Source of the DNA: SVEL01 sp045123575
GTDB taxonomy: Bacteria > Bacillota > Clostridia > Lachnospirales > Lachnospiraceae
Assembly (NCBI GenBank): GCA_045123575.1
Contig: JBGVKG010000043.1
Location: 1 to 31,434 of the forward strand
DNA length: 31,434 nucleotides
Direction of reading: 5' to 3'
In this document: piece by piece, positions 15,475-23,107 of the stretch
Numbering within the stretch: the stretch's first letter is position 1
Layout of the letters: each line of letters opens with the position of its first letter
Notes under the pieces: generated by a model
Database searches by the model: none
What the model saw: the letters and a program-made list of their open reading frames with translations, nothing else
Told to the model about the DNA's origin: nothing
Position numbers and translations under genes: made by a program

Positions 15475-16929
15475 ATGAATAAATTTCGTTACAATGATCC
15501 TATTGAAAGGATGAAACGTGTCAACCGCGTTTATCTTCTTGCGGTAATCATTCTTTTTACTGTGTTAATTGTATACCAGTCATTATTAGTGAAGGAAGGA
15601 GCTCTTTCGGGGACTTTAGGCACTTATAGTATGGTGCTTATGATTGCAGCTATTTTGATTGATGGTATTCTGTTTTTTGTAAATAAAGCTAATAAATATA
15701 TGAGAGTATGCATTACTCTTGAGGTTGGAATTGCGTATCTTTTCTTTGTTTTGAACACAGAAGGTAGTTTTTTAGGTATGGCCTTTGTGGGTGTGTTAGG
15801 CGTATCTGTTTTATATTTTGATACTACATATTATACGATGACTATGTTATTTAGTGTTGTGATATATATTGCAGGACAGATTGCTAGAGTTAATGCGGGC
15901 ATTGTTGATGGCGATGTCAACGGTATTTGTAATGTTATTATGACATTTGTAGTATTTATTATGTTTTTTATAATAAGCAGACTGTCAAAAATGTTCAATG
16001 ACCATGCATTAGGAGCTGTTGAGGAGCAAAGCGAAATACAGCTACAGATTATGAAGGTTATAAAAGAAGAGACAAGCAGTAGTACAGAGATGGTAAATAG
16101 TCTATACAATGCTTCTGGAAATATTGCACAAAGTATGCATACTATATCTGCATCAACTGAAAAGATGGCAGAAAATATTACAGAGCAAAATTACATGACA
16201 CAAAATATACAGAATGCTATAGAAAATACTCGAGAATATTCTTCTGAAATGGCATCAGTTGCAAATGTTTCAAATGAAAATATAAGAATCAATCAGAATA
16301 TGATGGAGATGTTAAAAGAACAGTCTAAGCAGATTGCAGATAATAATGCTCTAGTAACAGATTCAATGGGGCAATTACAAGATAAGGTTGATAAAGTAGC
16401 TTCAATTGCAAATATGATATTAAAGATTTCTAATCAGACAAAGATACTTGCGTTGAATGCTTCAGTTGAAAGCGCTAGAGCAGGAGATGTTGGAAAAGGT
16501 TTTTCAGTTATTGCGGAACAGATTCGTTCTTTGGCGGAAGAATCTAAGGATTTTACAGCAAGTATTACTAATATTGTTGAGGAACTCAATGCCAATGCAA
16601 AGACAGTAGTTGATGCTGTTGGAGTCTCTTTAAAAGCAACAGACAGCCAGAATCAAATGATCGGTGCTACGGCAGACGCTTTTGACGAATTGAATGGTAA
16701 TATGAATGTATTAATTAATAATATACAAGAAATTGGTAATCGTATTGAACATTTATCAACATCGAACAATCAGATTGTTGATAATATTACCCAGCTATCA
16801 GCTTTATCTGAGGAAGTAAGTGCCAGTGCAGCAGAGACTAATCATTTGACAGAGATGAATGTAAACTATGCACGACATACTAAAGAGTCTATTCAGAAGA
16901 TTAGTCAAAGCACAGCTTTGTTGAAGTAA
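15475..16929 (+). CDS. Methyl-accepting chemotaxis protein with multi-pass membrane domain, no HAMP
   Basis: The product is 484 residues from the ATG at 15475. The GAGAGG site abuts the earlier in-frame ATG at 15463, so the later start is preferred, though the earlier one is possible. About six hydrophobic segments occupy residues 20-180, with almost no extracellular domain and no HAMP. The rest is the helical signalling region with the hairpin-tip motif (ISNQTKILALNASVESARAG, then FSVIAEQIRSLAEES), close to the consensus of chemoreceptors. Such receptors may sense membrane state or small hydrophobic molecules; the ligand is unknown. The AraC-GGDEF gene begins about 100 nt downstream. Confidence 0.9.
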   Translation: MNKFRYNDPIERMKRVNRVYLLAVIILFTVLIVYQSLLVKEGALSGTLGTYSMVLMIAAILIDGILFFVNKANKYMRVCITLEVGIAYLFFVLNTEGSFLGMAFVGVLGVSVLYFDTTYYTMTMLFSVVIYIAGQIARVNAGIVDGDVNGICNVIMTFVVFIMFFIISRLSKMFNDHALGAVEEQSEIQLQIMKVIKEETSSSTEMVNSLYNASGNIAQSMHTISASTEKMAENITEQNYMTQNIQNAIENTREYSSEMASVANVSNENIRINQNMMEMLKEQSKQIADNNALVTDSMGQLQDKVDKVASIANMILKISNQTKILALNASVESARAGDVGKGFSVIAEQIRSLAEESKDFTASITNIVEELNANAKTVVDAVGVSLKATDSQNQMIGATADAFDELNGNMNVLINNIQEIGNRIEHLSTSNNQIVDNITQLSALSEEVSASAAETNHLTEMNVNYARHTKESIQKISQSTALLK

Positions 16930-16974
16930 GAGGCGTAGATAAAAACTCAAAAAGTCAAGTCGACCTATTTCTGA

Positions 16975-17003
16975 TATGATATATTATACTTACGAAGTAC
17001 TTC
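16975..17003 (+). promoter_or_regulatory. Extended -10 promoter with adjacent palindrome GAAGTACTTC
   Basis: TGA-TATGAT (-10 at 16975-16980) is an extended -10; no clear -35 is seen. The perfect 10-bp palindrome GAAGTACTTC (16994-17003) lies just downstream and could be an operator for the AraC-type protein or a relative. Confidence 0.4.
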
Positions 17004-17027
17004 AAAATTATAGAAAGGAATAGAGTT

Positions 17028-17828
17028 ATGAAGGATTTAGAGATTCTCGCCAATGCTTTTGAATACATTGAGCTTAATCTGCAAAATGATATACGCACTC
17101 AGGATGTGGCTGATGCATGCTTTTGCTCTAAGTCAGTTTTAGAAAAAATATTTAGGTGCATAAACAATATTGGTGTACATGAATATATAATTAAACGTCG
17201 AATGATGCTTGCAGGGAGATATATAATGTCAGCTAATAACATTAATCTATTAAATGTTGCGTTAGCCTGCGGATATAGCACCAATGAATCGTTTAGCAGA
17301 GCTTTTAAAAGTGTATGGAATTGCAATCCATCTGAGTTCAAAAGCAAGAAGGGATTTCTAGAAATATTTCCAAGACTCTATCCACCAATTCAGGATGGAG
17401 GTACGTATATAAGTATGAGAAAACATGTAGATATCAGTGAAATGTATGATTTATTCGTAGAGAGAAAGAACTGCTACTTTATCTGTTGTGATATTAAGAG
17501 TCTGGTGCCTATTAATGAGATTTCGCATAAGGCAGGAGATTTGGCTATCATAGAGAGTATGGAACGTATGCAGAGAGTAGCTGGAGATGGAGACATCGTC
17601 TTTAGAATAGGCGGAGATGAGTTCGTTATGCTTACTGCCAGTGAGAAAGTCGAGTATGCCAATGATATATGTGACAAGATAAGAGCATATAATGGCGAGA
17701 CTATAAAGTATGAGGGACAGGATATACCACTTCATTTGCACATAGCTGCTGTGAAGTTTGAGGGTAAGAATCTTAGATATAGAGATTTATTTGAACAGCT
17801 ACACACATCTATAATGGAATGTAAATAG
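17028..17828 (+). CDS. AraC-type HTH fused to a GGDEF-like domain
   Basis: The product is 266 residues. Residues 1-100 form an AraC double helix-turn-helix (TQDVADACFCSKSVLEKIF, then NVALACGYSTNESFSRAFK, ending NPSEFK). Residues about 140-266 form a short GGDEF domain: CDIKSLVPINE, then HKAGD, then RIGGDEF with GGDEF at 195-199. The metal-binding Asp, base-contacting Asn and GGDEF are kept, but the second Asp of DxD is Lys and the RxxD inhibitory site is absent. AAAGGAA is 7 nt before the ATG. Predicted role: transcription regulator that makes or senses cyclic di-GMP. It follows a chemoreceptor, hinting at motility or surface control. The enzymatic activity is uncertain. Confidence 0.85.
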   Translation: MKDLEILANAFEYIELNLQNDIRTQDVADACFCSKSVLEKIFRCINNIGVHEYIIKRRMMLAGRYIMSANNINLLNVALACGYSTNESFSRAFKSVWNCNPSEFKSKKGFLEIFPRLYPPIQDGGTYISMRKHVDISEMYDLFVERKNCYFICCDIKSLVPINEISHKAGDLAIIESMERMQRVAGDGDIVFRIGGDEFVMLTASEKVEYANDICDKIRAYNGETIKYEGQDIPLHLHIAAVKFEGKNLRYRDLFEQLHTSIMECK

Positions 17829-17841
17829 TGTAAAGTATGAG

Positions 17842-17874
17842 AGTCACACTTCTATGATGGAGTGTGACTTTTTA
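17842..17874 (+). terminator. Terminator after the AraC-GGDEF gene
   Basis: AGTCACACTTC pairs with GGAGTGTGACT (11 bp with one G-U) around a 6-nt loop, then TTTTT. Confidence 0.85.
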
Positions 17875-17930
17875 GTTATATACAAAGTTCTTAATCACAA
17901 AAAATTAACATTTTAATTGTCCAATCTTCC

Positions 17931-17959
17931 TTGCAATAGAAATATACTTTTGTTATCAT
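17931..17959 (+). promoter_or_regulatory. Promoter of the DUF1538/PII unit
   Basis: TTGCAA (17931-17936), a 17-bp spacer and TATCAT (17954-17959) with upstream TG (extended -10). Confidence 0.55.
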
Positions 17960-17993
17960 ATTCTGTAATTGATAAATTATGGGAGTGAGAGTA

Positions 17994-19529
17994 GTGCATT
18001 CATTAAATAAGAAGTTTAGAGAAAAATTGACAGAAACCCTTAAAGCAGTGTTGCCTATATTAGCTATTGTAGTGCTATTATGTTTTACTATTACGCCTAT
18101 ACCGACTAGTGTTATGATGACATTTATGGTAGGTGCGGTGTTACTTATAGTTGGAATGTTATTCTTTAACGTGGGTGTGGAGTTATCTATGACACCTATG
18201 GGAGAAAGAGCAGGTTCTATTATAACAAGGTCAAAGAATCTGTTTTTAATCATTATTATAGCGTTTGTACTTGGATTTATTATTACTATATCTGAGCCTG
18301 ATTTGCAGGTATTGGCTGAGCAGGTACCATCTGTACCTAACTTGGTGCTCATACTTTCAGTTGCGTTAGGTGTAGCTGTATTTCTTGTATTTGCTATGTT
18401 ACGTATGCTGTTTGGTATAGCGTTGTCACATTTACTTGTGGTATTTTACGTTATTGTATTTATATTAGCTATGTTCGTACCAGGAGATTTCCTTGCAGTA
18501 GCCTTTGATTCAGGTGGCGTTACAACAGGACCTATGACAGTTCCTTTTATTATGTCATTTGGTATTGGTGTTGCGGCAATCAGAAGTGATAAACATGCAG
18601 AAAATGATAGCTTCGGTTTGGTATCTATGTGTTCTATTGGACCTATACTAGCGGTATTGATTTTGGGATTGATTTATAATCCTGAACAGACAGAACATGT
18701 ATCTGATAGTATTCCAATGGTAAATGATACGGTTGAGCTATGGAGTCTGTTCGCTGCAGGATTTCCAACCTACATAGGCGAGATAGCGATTTCCCTTTTG
18801 CCTATTGTATTGTTCTTTGGTTTGTTACAGCTCATTACAAGAGATTTGAATAAAAGAACGCTTATAAAGATACTTATAGGTCTTGTGTATACATATATTG
18901 GTCTTGTATTGTTCTTAACAGGTGTAAATGTCGGATTTATGCCAGCAGGTAATTATTTGGGGCAGGCTATGGCAAAATTGCCTTACGTATGGATAATAGT
19001 ACCGATAGGAGCTATTATAGGTTATTTTATCGTATTGGCAGAGCCAGCAGTCTTTGTTCTCACAAAGCAGGTTGAGGAGATAACATCAGGTGCTATATCA
19101 GCTAAGTCTATGAAGAATAGTTTATCTATAGGTGTGGCTGTATCAGTCGGATTGGCTATGCTTAGAGTACTGACAGGTATATCTATTATATATATGCTTA
19201 TACCAGGATATCTTATAGCTTTGGTGCTTACATTCTTTGTACCGAAGATATTTACAGCTATAGCATTCGACTCGGGTGGAGTTGCGTCTGGTCCTATGAC
19301 AGCCACTTTCCTGCTACCATTTGCTATGGGAGCTTGTGAGGCTTTAGGTGGAAATATCATAACAGATGCTTTTGGTATCGTAGCTATGGTAGCTATGACA
19401 CCACTTATCACTATTCAGATAATGGGTCTTATCTTTAAGATAAAGGAGAGAAAGCTTCACAAAGAAGCATTGCAGAAGCAAGTTGTATCACTGGAGAACT
19501 TTGGAGATATGGAGATTATCGAATTATAA
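17994..19529 (+). CDS. DUF1538 integral membrane protein
   Basis: The GTG at 17994 is chosen because GGGAG (17981-17985) lies 8 nt upstream, while the ATG at 17979 has no ribosome binding site. The product is 511 residues with 12 or more hydrophobic segments in two homologous halves. Each half carries the signature AFDSGGV(T/A)(T/S)GPMT, so it is an internal duplication. DUF1538 proteins are predicted transporters of unknown substrate. The next gene, 21 nt downstream, encodes a double PII-like protein, so flux is probably gated by PII-type binding of a small effector. That is inference from gene pairing. Confidence 0.85.
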   Translation: MHSLNKKFREKLTETLKAVLPILAIVVLLCFTITPIPTSVMMTFMVGAVLLIVGMLFFNVGVELSMTPMGERAGSIITRSKNLFLIIIIAFVLGFIITISEPDLQVLAEQVPSVPNLVLILSVALGVAVFLVFAMLRMLFGIALSHLLVVFYVIVFILAMFVPGDFLAVAFDSGGVTTGPMTVPFIMSFGIGVAAIRSDKHAENDSFGLVSMCSIGPILAVLILGLIYNPEQTEHVSDSIPMVNDTVELWSLFAAGFPTYIGEIAISLLPIVLFFGLLQLITRDLNKRTLIKILIGLVYTYIGLVLFLTGVNVGFMPAGNYLGQAMAKLPYVWIIVPIGAIIGYFIVLAEPAVFVLTKQVEEITSGAISAKSMKNSLSIGVAVSVGLAMLRVLTGISIIYMLIPGYLIALVLTFFVPKIFTAIAFDSGGVASGPMTATFLLPFAMGACEALGGNIITDAFGIVAMVAMTPLITIQIMGLIFKIKERKLHKEALQKQVVSLENFGDMEIIEL

Positions 19530-19550
19530 TGTAAAATATAGGAGGTCAAG

Positions 19551-20228
19551 ATGGGTAAATTATACTTAATGACAACTATTGTTGATAGAAAAATAGTTAA
19601 TAAATACCTTGATTTATATAAAGAAAATGACCAGCATGTGATGTTCCTTTCGTTAGGTGTAGGTACGGCTACAAATGAAATGTTAGATTACCTTGGTTTG
19701 GATGTAAATGAAAAGGCTATTGCCAGTATGGTAGTAGAGGAAGAAAAGTGGATAGTTTTAAAGAAACAGTTGCAGAAGAAATTACAGATAGATGCACCTG
19801 GCGGTGGAATAGCGTACATAGTGCCACTAAGTAGTATAGGTGGGAAGAAGTCATTACAGTTTTTATTAGAGAGTGAAGAATATAAGAAAGAGGAGGAATC
19901 AGTCTTGAAGAATACAAATAATGAATTATTGGTAGTTATAGCACAGCAGGGTTATACTGATATGATAATGAGTGCGGCAAGAGAAGCTGGTGCCTATGGT
20001 GGAACAGTTATACATGCTAAGGGAACAGGTCAAGAATTTGCCGAACAGTTTATGGGAGTATCATTAGCTGCTGAGAAAGAGATAGTTCTTATAGTGGCTA
20101 AGACTGAACAGAAGAATGATATAATGAAAGCTGTGATGGAGAAGGCAGGTCTTGATAGTAAGGCTAAGTCTATAGTTTTTTCACTTCCAGTAACAGATAC
20201 AGCAGGTCTTAGATTGCTTGAAGATTAA
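19551..20228 (+). CDS. Tandem PII-like signalling protein
   Basis: The product is 225 residues and soluble. The C-terminal half (from about residue 122, NNELLVVIAQQGYTDMIMSAAR) has a ferredoxin-like beta-alpha-beta layout with a T-loop-like segment (GTGQEFAEQFMG) and a following IVLIVAKTE strand, as in PII proteins. The N-terminal half (MGKLYLMTTIVDRKIVNKYL, then GGGIAYIVPL) appears to be a diverged second copy of the same fold. A single chain may thus mimic a dimer of a trimeric PII. AGGAGG precedes the ATG and DUF1538 lies 21 nt upstream. PII proteins bind ATP, ADP, cAMP or bicarbonate-related signals in known families; the ligand here is unknown. Confidence 0.78.
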   Translation: MGKLYLMTTIVDRKIVNKYLDLYKENDQHVMFLSLGVGTATNEMLDYLGLDVNEKAIASMVVEEEKWIVLKKQLQKKLQIDAPGGGIAYIVPLSSIGGKKSLQFLLESEEYKKEEESVLKNTNNELLVVIAQQGYTDMIMSAAREAGAYGGTVIHAKGTGQEFAEQFMGVSLAAEKEIVLIVAKTEQKNDIMKAVMEKAGLDSKAKSIVFSLPVTDTAGLRLLED

Positions 20229-20260
20229 TATTCTAGACAAATGAATAGATAAATATGTAT

Positions 20261-20296
20261 AAAAATGCTGTAAATCCTTATATTTACAGCATTTTT
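20261..20296. terminator. Terminator after the PII-like gene
   Basis: AAAAATGCTGTAAAT (20261-20275) pairs perfectly with ATTTACAGCATTTTT (20282-20296); loop of 6. Confidence 0.92.
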
Positions 20297-20299
20297 GAT

Positions 20300-20328
20300 T
20301 TGCATTTTGTGTAAATGTTTGATATAAT
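20300..20328 (+). promoter_or_regulatory. Promoter of the cell-wall hydrolase gene
   Basis: TTGCAT (20300-20305), a 17-bp spacer and TATAAT (20323-20328). The implied start near 20335 excludes the in-frame ATG at 20315. Confidence 0.65.
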
Positions 20329-20389
20329 TACTATATATTGTGGTAATAGCAATTACTCGAGAGATGATTTTTATAAGAAAGGAACAAAT

Positions 20390-21613
20390 ATGACAAAACT
20401 TAAGAATGTAGCAAAGTGCATATTAAAAAATGGACGTATAGTTATATTAGCAGCTGTGGTGGCATTGGTTTTGCCTATTTTTAATAGTGACGTAGATAAT
20501 AATATTTATGCAGATACTGCAGAACAGATAAAGGATAAAGCAGAGAAAGAACTGAAGAAACTTAAGGAACAGATGGCGAATCTGGAAGCGTTCAAGAATC
20601 AGATAGCCTCAGACCTTGATGGTGCTGCAGAGGAAATGGAAAGTTTACTGGCTGAGCAGGCGGCATTGACAGATGCTATAGACACTAAGCAGCAGGAAAT
20701 TGAGAAGGCAAATGATGAGCTTTTAGAGGCTATGACAATGAAGTCAGAGTCATATGAGACTATGAAGCTTCGTATACAGTATATGTATGAGAACAATATG
20801 GATATATCTATATATTCTATAGTGCTCAATGCTGAAAATATATCAGAGGTACTAAGTAATGTAGAGTATGCCAATAGTATATATGAGGCTGATAGAAAGC
20901 TATTGCAGGTATATCAGCAGATGATAGTAGATGTGGAGCTTAAGCAGACACAGTTAAATAAGGATATGGATGAACTCTTAGTGATGCAGGATGAGTTTGA
21001 ACTTCGCCAAGCTAACCTTGAGGTTTATATGGCAGGATTAAGTAAGGATTCATCATCTTATGCTACACAGCTTGCAAATGCAAAGAAGCAGGCAGCGAAA
21101 TATGAGAAGACGATAAAAGAGCAGGAGCGTATCATAGCTGCAAAGAAGGCAGCAGAGGAAGCAGCTAGAAGAGAGGAAGCGAATAAGAACTTAAGTGGTC
21201 AGAAGGTTCAGTTAGGTTCAGCTAGTTACTTAAAGGACTCAAAGTATGACCCAGCCTTTACATCAAAGGTGACAGGAGATGAGCTTGTTAAGTACGCATT
21301 ACAGTTCGTAGGTAACCCTTATGTATGGGGTGGAAATAGTTTAACTAAGGGATGCGATTGTTCTGGATTTGTTAAGCTTATATATCAGCATTTTGGCTTC
21401 AATACACCTAGATATTCACAGTCATTTAAGACATATGGTAAGCCAGTTGCTTTCGAGAATATAAAAGCAGGAGATATAGTAGTATACCCAGGACACGTTG
21501 CAATATACATGGGTAATGGTCGTATAGTAGAAGCACTTAATTCTAAAAAGGGTATAACAAGTTATCGTCTTGTTACATCTGACAAGATTACAGCTATAAG
21601 AAGAGTATTGTAG
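20390..21613 (+). CDS. Secreted peptidoglycan hydrolase, coiled coil plus NlpC/P60
   Basis: The ATG at 20390 follows AAGAAAGGAA, giving 407 residues. Residues 1-46 are a signal peptide (ALVLPIFNSDVDNNIYADT). Residues about 50-280 are a long coiled coil (heptads of Leu with Lys/Glu/Gln), as in CwlO/PcsB hydrolases, which is thought to bind FtsEX and hold the enzyme inactive. The C-terminal NlpC/P60 domain has the catalytic Cys in GCDCSGFVKLIYQHFG and the His in YPGHVAIYMGNGRIVEA. It cleaves peptide stems of peptidoglycan (family knowledge). It probably shares a transcript with the GH3 gene downstream, since no terminator is visible between them. Confidence 0.92.
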   Translation: MTKLKNVAKCILKNGRIVILAAVVALVLPIFNSDVDNNIYADTAEQIKDKAEKELKKLKEQMANLEAFKNQIASDLDGAAEEMESLLAEQAALTDAIDTKQQEIEKANDELLEAMTMKSESYETMKLRIQYMYENNMDISIYSIVLNAENISEVLSNVEYANSIYEADRKLLQVYQQMIVDVELKQTQLNKDMDELLVMQDEFELRQANLEVYMAGLSKDSSSYATQLANAKKQAAKYEKTIKEQERIIAAKKAAEEAARREEANKNLSGQKVQLGSASYLKDSKYDPAFTSKVTGDELVKYALQFVGNPYVWGGNSLTKGCDCSGFVKLIYQHFGFNTPRYSQSFKTYGKPVAFENIKAGDIVVYPGHVAIYMGNGRIVEALNSKKGITSYRLVTSDKITAIRRVL

Positions 21614-21674
21614 TAATTTTGATGAATTTTCCAATTAGGAAGTTTAACAAGGTCGTATATTTAGGGGTGTTATT

Positions 21675-22892
21675 ATGACAAGTCGTAGGGCATTTAGTTT
21701 AATGTTGATTATATGTATATTGACATTGTTTATTGCGGGCTGCAATAAGCGTGCTAATAAAATATCTACAAGCATAGTACCATCAGAAAATAAAACAACT
21801 GAATACACAGAAAAAATAACCACTGAAGAGCAAAATAACAATGAGCAGATTACAGATAATATTGTAGATCCCCCTGCAGAGGAGGATTGGGCCGTGAAGC
21901 TACTTAACAGTATGTCCATTGAGGAGAAGGTTGGGCAGATGTTCATTGCAAGATGTCCTGCGAGTAATGCAGATAGTTTAGCATCACAATATGCTCTAAG
22001 TGGTTATATTTTATTTGCCAGTGACTTTGAAGGAAAGTCTGTAGAACAAGTAAAAACAGATATAACATCCTATCAGAATGCTTCAAAGATAGGTATGTTT
22101 ATCGGTGTAGATGAAGAGGGCGGAATAGTTAATCGTGTGAGTAAATATAAACCCTTTAGAGAAGAGCCCTTTAAGTCACCACAGGATTTATATGCAGATG
22201 GAGGATTTGAAAGAATTAAACAGGATACAATAGAAAAGAGTAGGCTGTTAAAAAATCTTGGAATAAATCTTAATTTTGCACCAGTGGCTGATGTGTCAAC
22301 AGACAGTTCGGATTTTATATATAAGAGAACGTTGGGGCTTGGAGCAAAGGAGACATCTGTCTATGTAAAGACGGTTGTGGGCGCTATGAATAAGGAAAAT
22401 GTAGGCTCTGTGTTAAAGCATTTTCCAGGATACGGTGGAAATGAAGATACACATGAAGGTATAGCATACGATAAAAGAGTTTATGATACTTTCGTTTCAT
22501 CAGATTTTCTGCCATTTGAAGCAGGTATAGATGCTGGTGTCAGTATGATTATGGTGGCTCATAACATAGTATACTGTATGGATGATAAATATCCAGCATC
22601 ACTGTCTGTCCAGGTTCATAGAATATTAAGAGAGGAAATGGGCTTTGATGGCATTATTATAACAGATGAACTGAGTATGGAGGGTGTAAAGCAGTTTGCA
22701 AATGATGAAGATGTGGCAGTTTTAGCGGTGCAAGCTGGCAATGATTTACTTTGCTGCACAAATTTTCAAACTCAGATACAGGCTGTTCTGGATGCTGTTA
22801 AGCAGGGAAAGATAACAGAGGAGCGTATAGATGAATCGGTTCTTAGAATATTGAGGCTTAAGAGTAGTCTTGGTATCTTAGTTGAAAAGTAA
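21675..22892 (+). CDS. Glycoside hydrolase family 3 lipoprotein, NagZ-like
   Basis: The product is 405 residues. The lipobox IAGC (Cys 23) follows a hydrophobic signal, and a Ser/Thr/Glu-rich linker follows. The catalytic domain (from about residue 70) has GQMFIARCP, FIGVDEEGG, KHFPGYGGN-EDTHEG with the Asp-His dyad (D-T-H) and IIITDELSMEGV with the predicted nucleophile Asp. The usual KHFPGHGDT is changed to PGYGGN, a common Firmicutes variant. NagZ-type enzymes release N-acetylglucosamine from muropeptides. GGGGTG precedes the ATG. Acting outside the cell with the upstream NlpC/P60 enzyme, it fits cell-wall turnover. Confidence 0.9.
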   Translation: MTSRRAFSLMLIICILTLFIAGCNKRANKISTSIVPSENKTTEYTEKITTEEQNNNEQITDNIVDPPAEEDWAVKLLNSMSIEEKVGQMFIARCPASNADSLASQYALSGYILFASDFEGKSVEQVKTDITSYQNASKIGMFIGVDEEGGIVNRVSKYKPFREEPFKSPQDLYADGGFERIKQDTIEKSRLLKNLGINLNFAPVADVSTDSSDFIYKRTLGLGAKETSVYVKTVVGAMNKENVGSVLKHFPGYGGNEDTHEGIAYDKRVYDTFVSSDFLPFEAGIDAGVSMIMVAHNIVYCMDDKYPASLSVQVHRILREEMGFDGIIITDELSMEGVKQFANDEDVAVLAVQAGNDLLCCTNFQTQIQAVLDAVKQGKITEERIDESVLRILRLKSSLGILVEK

Positions 22893-22923
22893 TGAATGTG
22901 TATATGGAGAAAACATACAGATA

Positions 22924-22967
22924 TAGGCTGACAATATCCAAGAAATTGGATGTTGTTGGTCTATTTT
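22924..22967 (+). terminator. Terminator after the GH3 gene
   Basis: TAGGCTGACAATATCC (22924-22939) pairs with GGATGTTGTTGGTCTA (22948-22963) over 16 bp with several G-U pairs; loop of 8, then TTTT. Confidence 0.75.
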
Positions 22968-23009
22968 CGTTCGGATATAAATAAAATATAATCAACTAAC
23001 ATATTTAAC

Positions 23010-23038
23010 TTGAATTTTCAGACAATATGCATTACAAT
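23010..23038 (+). promoter_or_regulatory. Promoter of the EF-G-like gene
   Basis: TTGAAT (23010-23015), a 17-bp spacer and TACAAT (23033-23038). A TATAAT at 23045-23050 may be a second -10. Confidence 0.5.
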
Positions 23039-23107
23039 AGTACCTATAATGTAGAAGTTTTCGTGGGAAACATCTTGATTAAAATTTAATACTAGGAGGT
23101 AGACATT

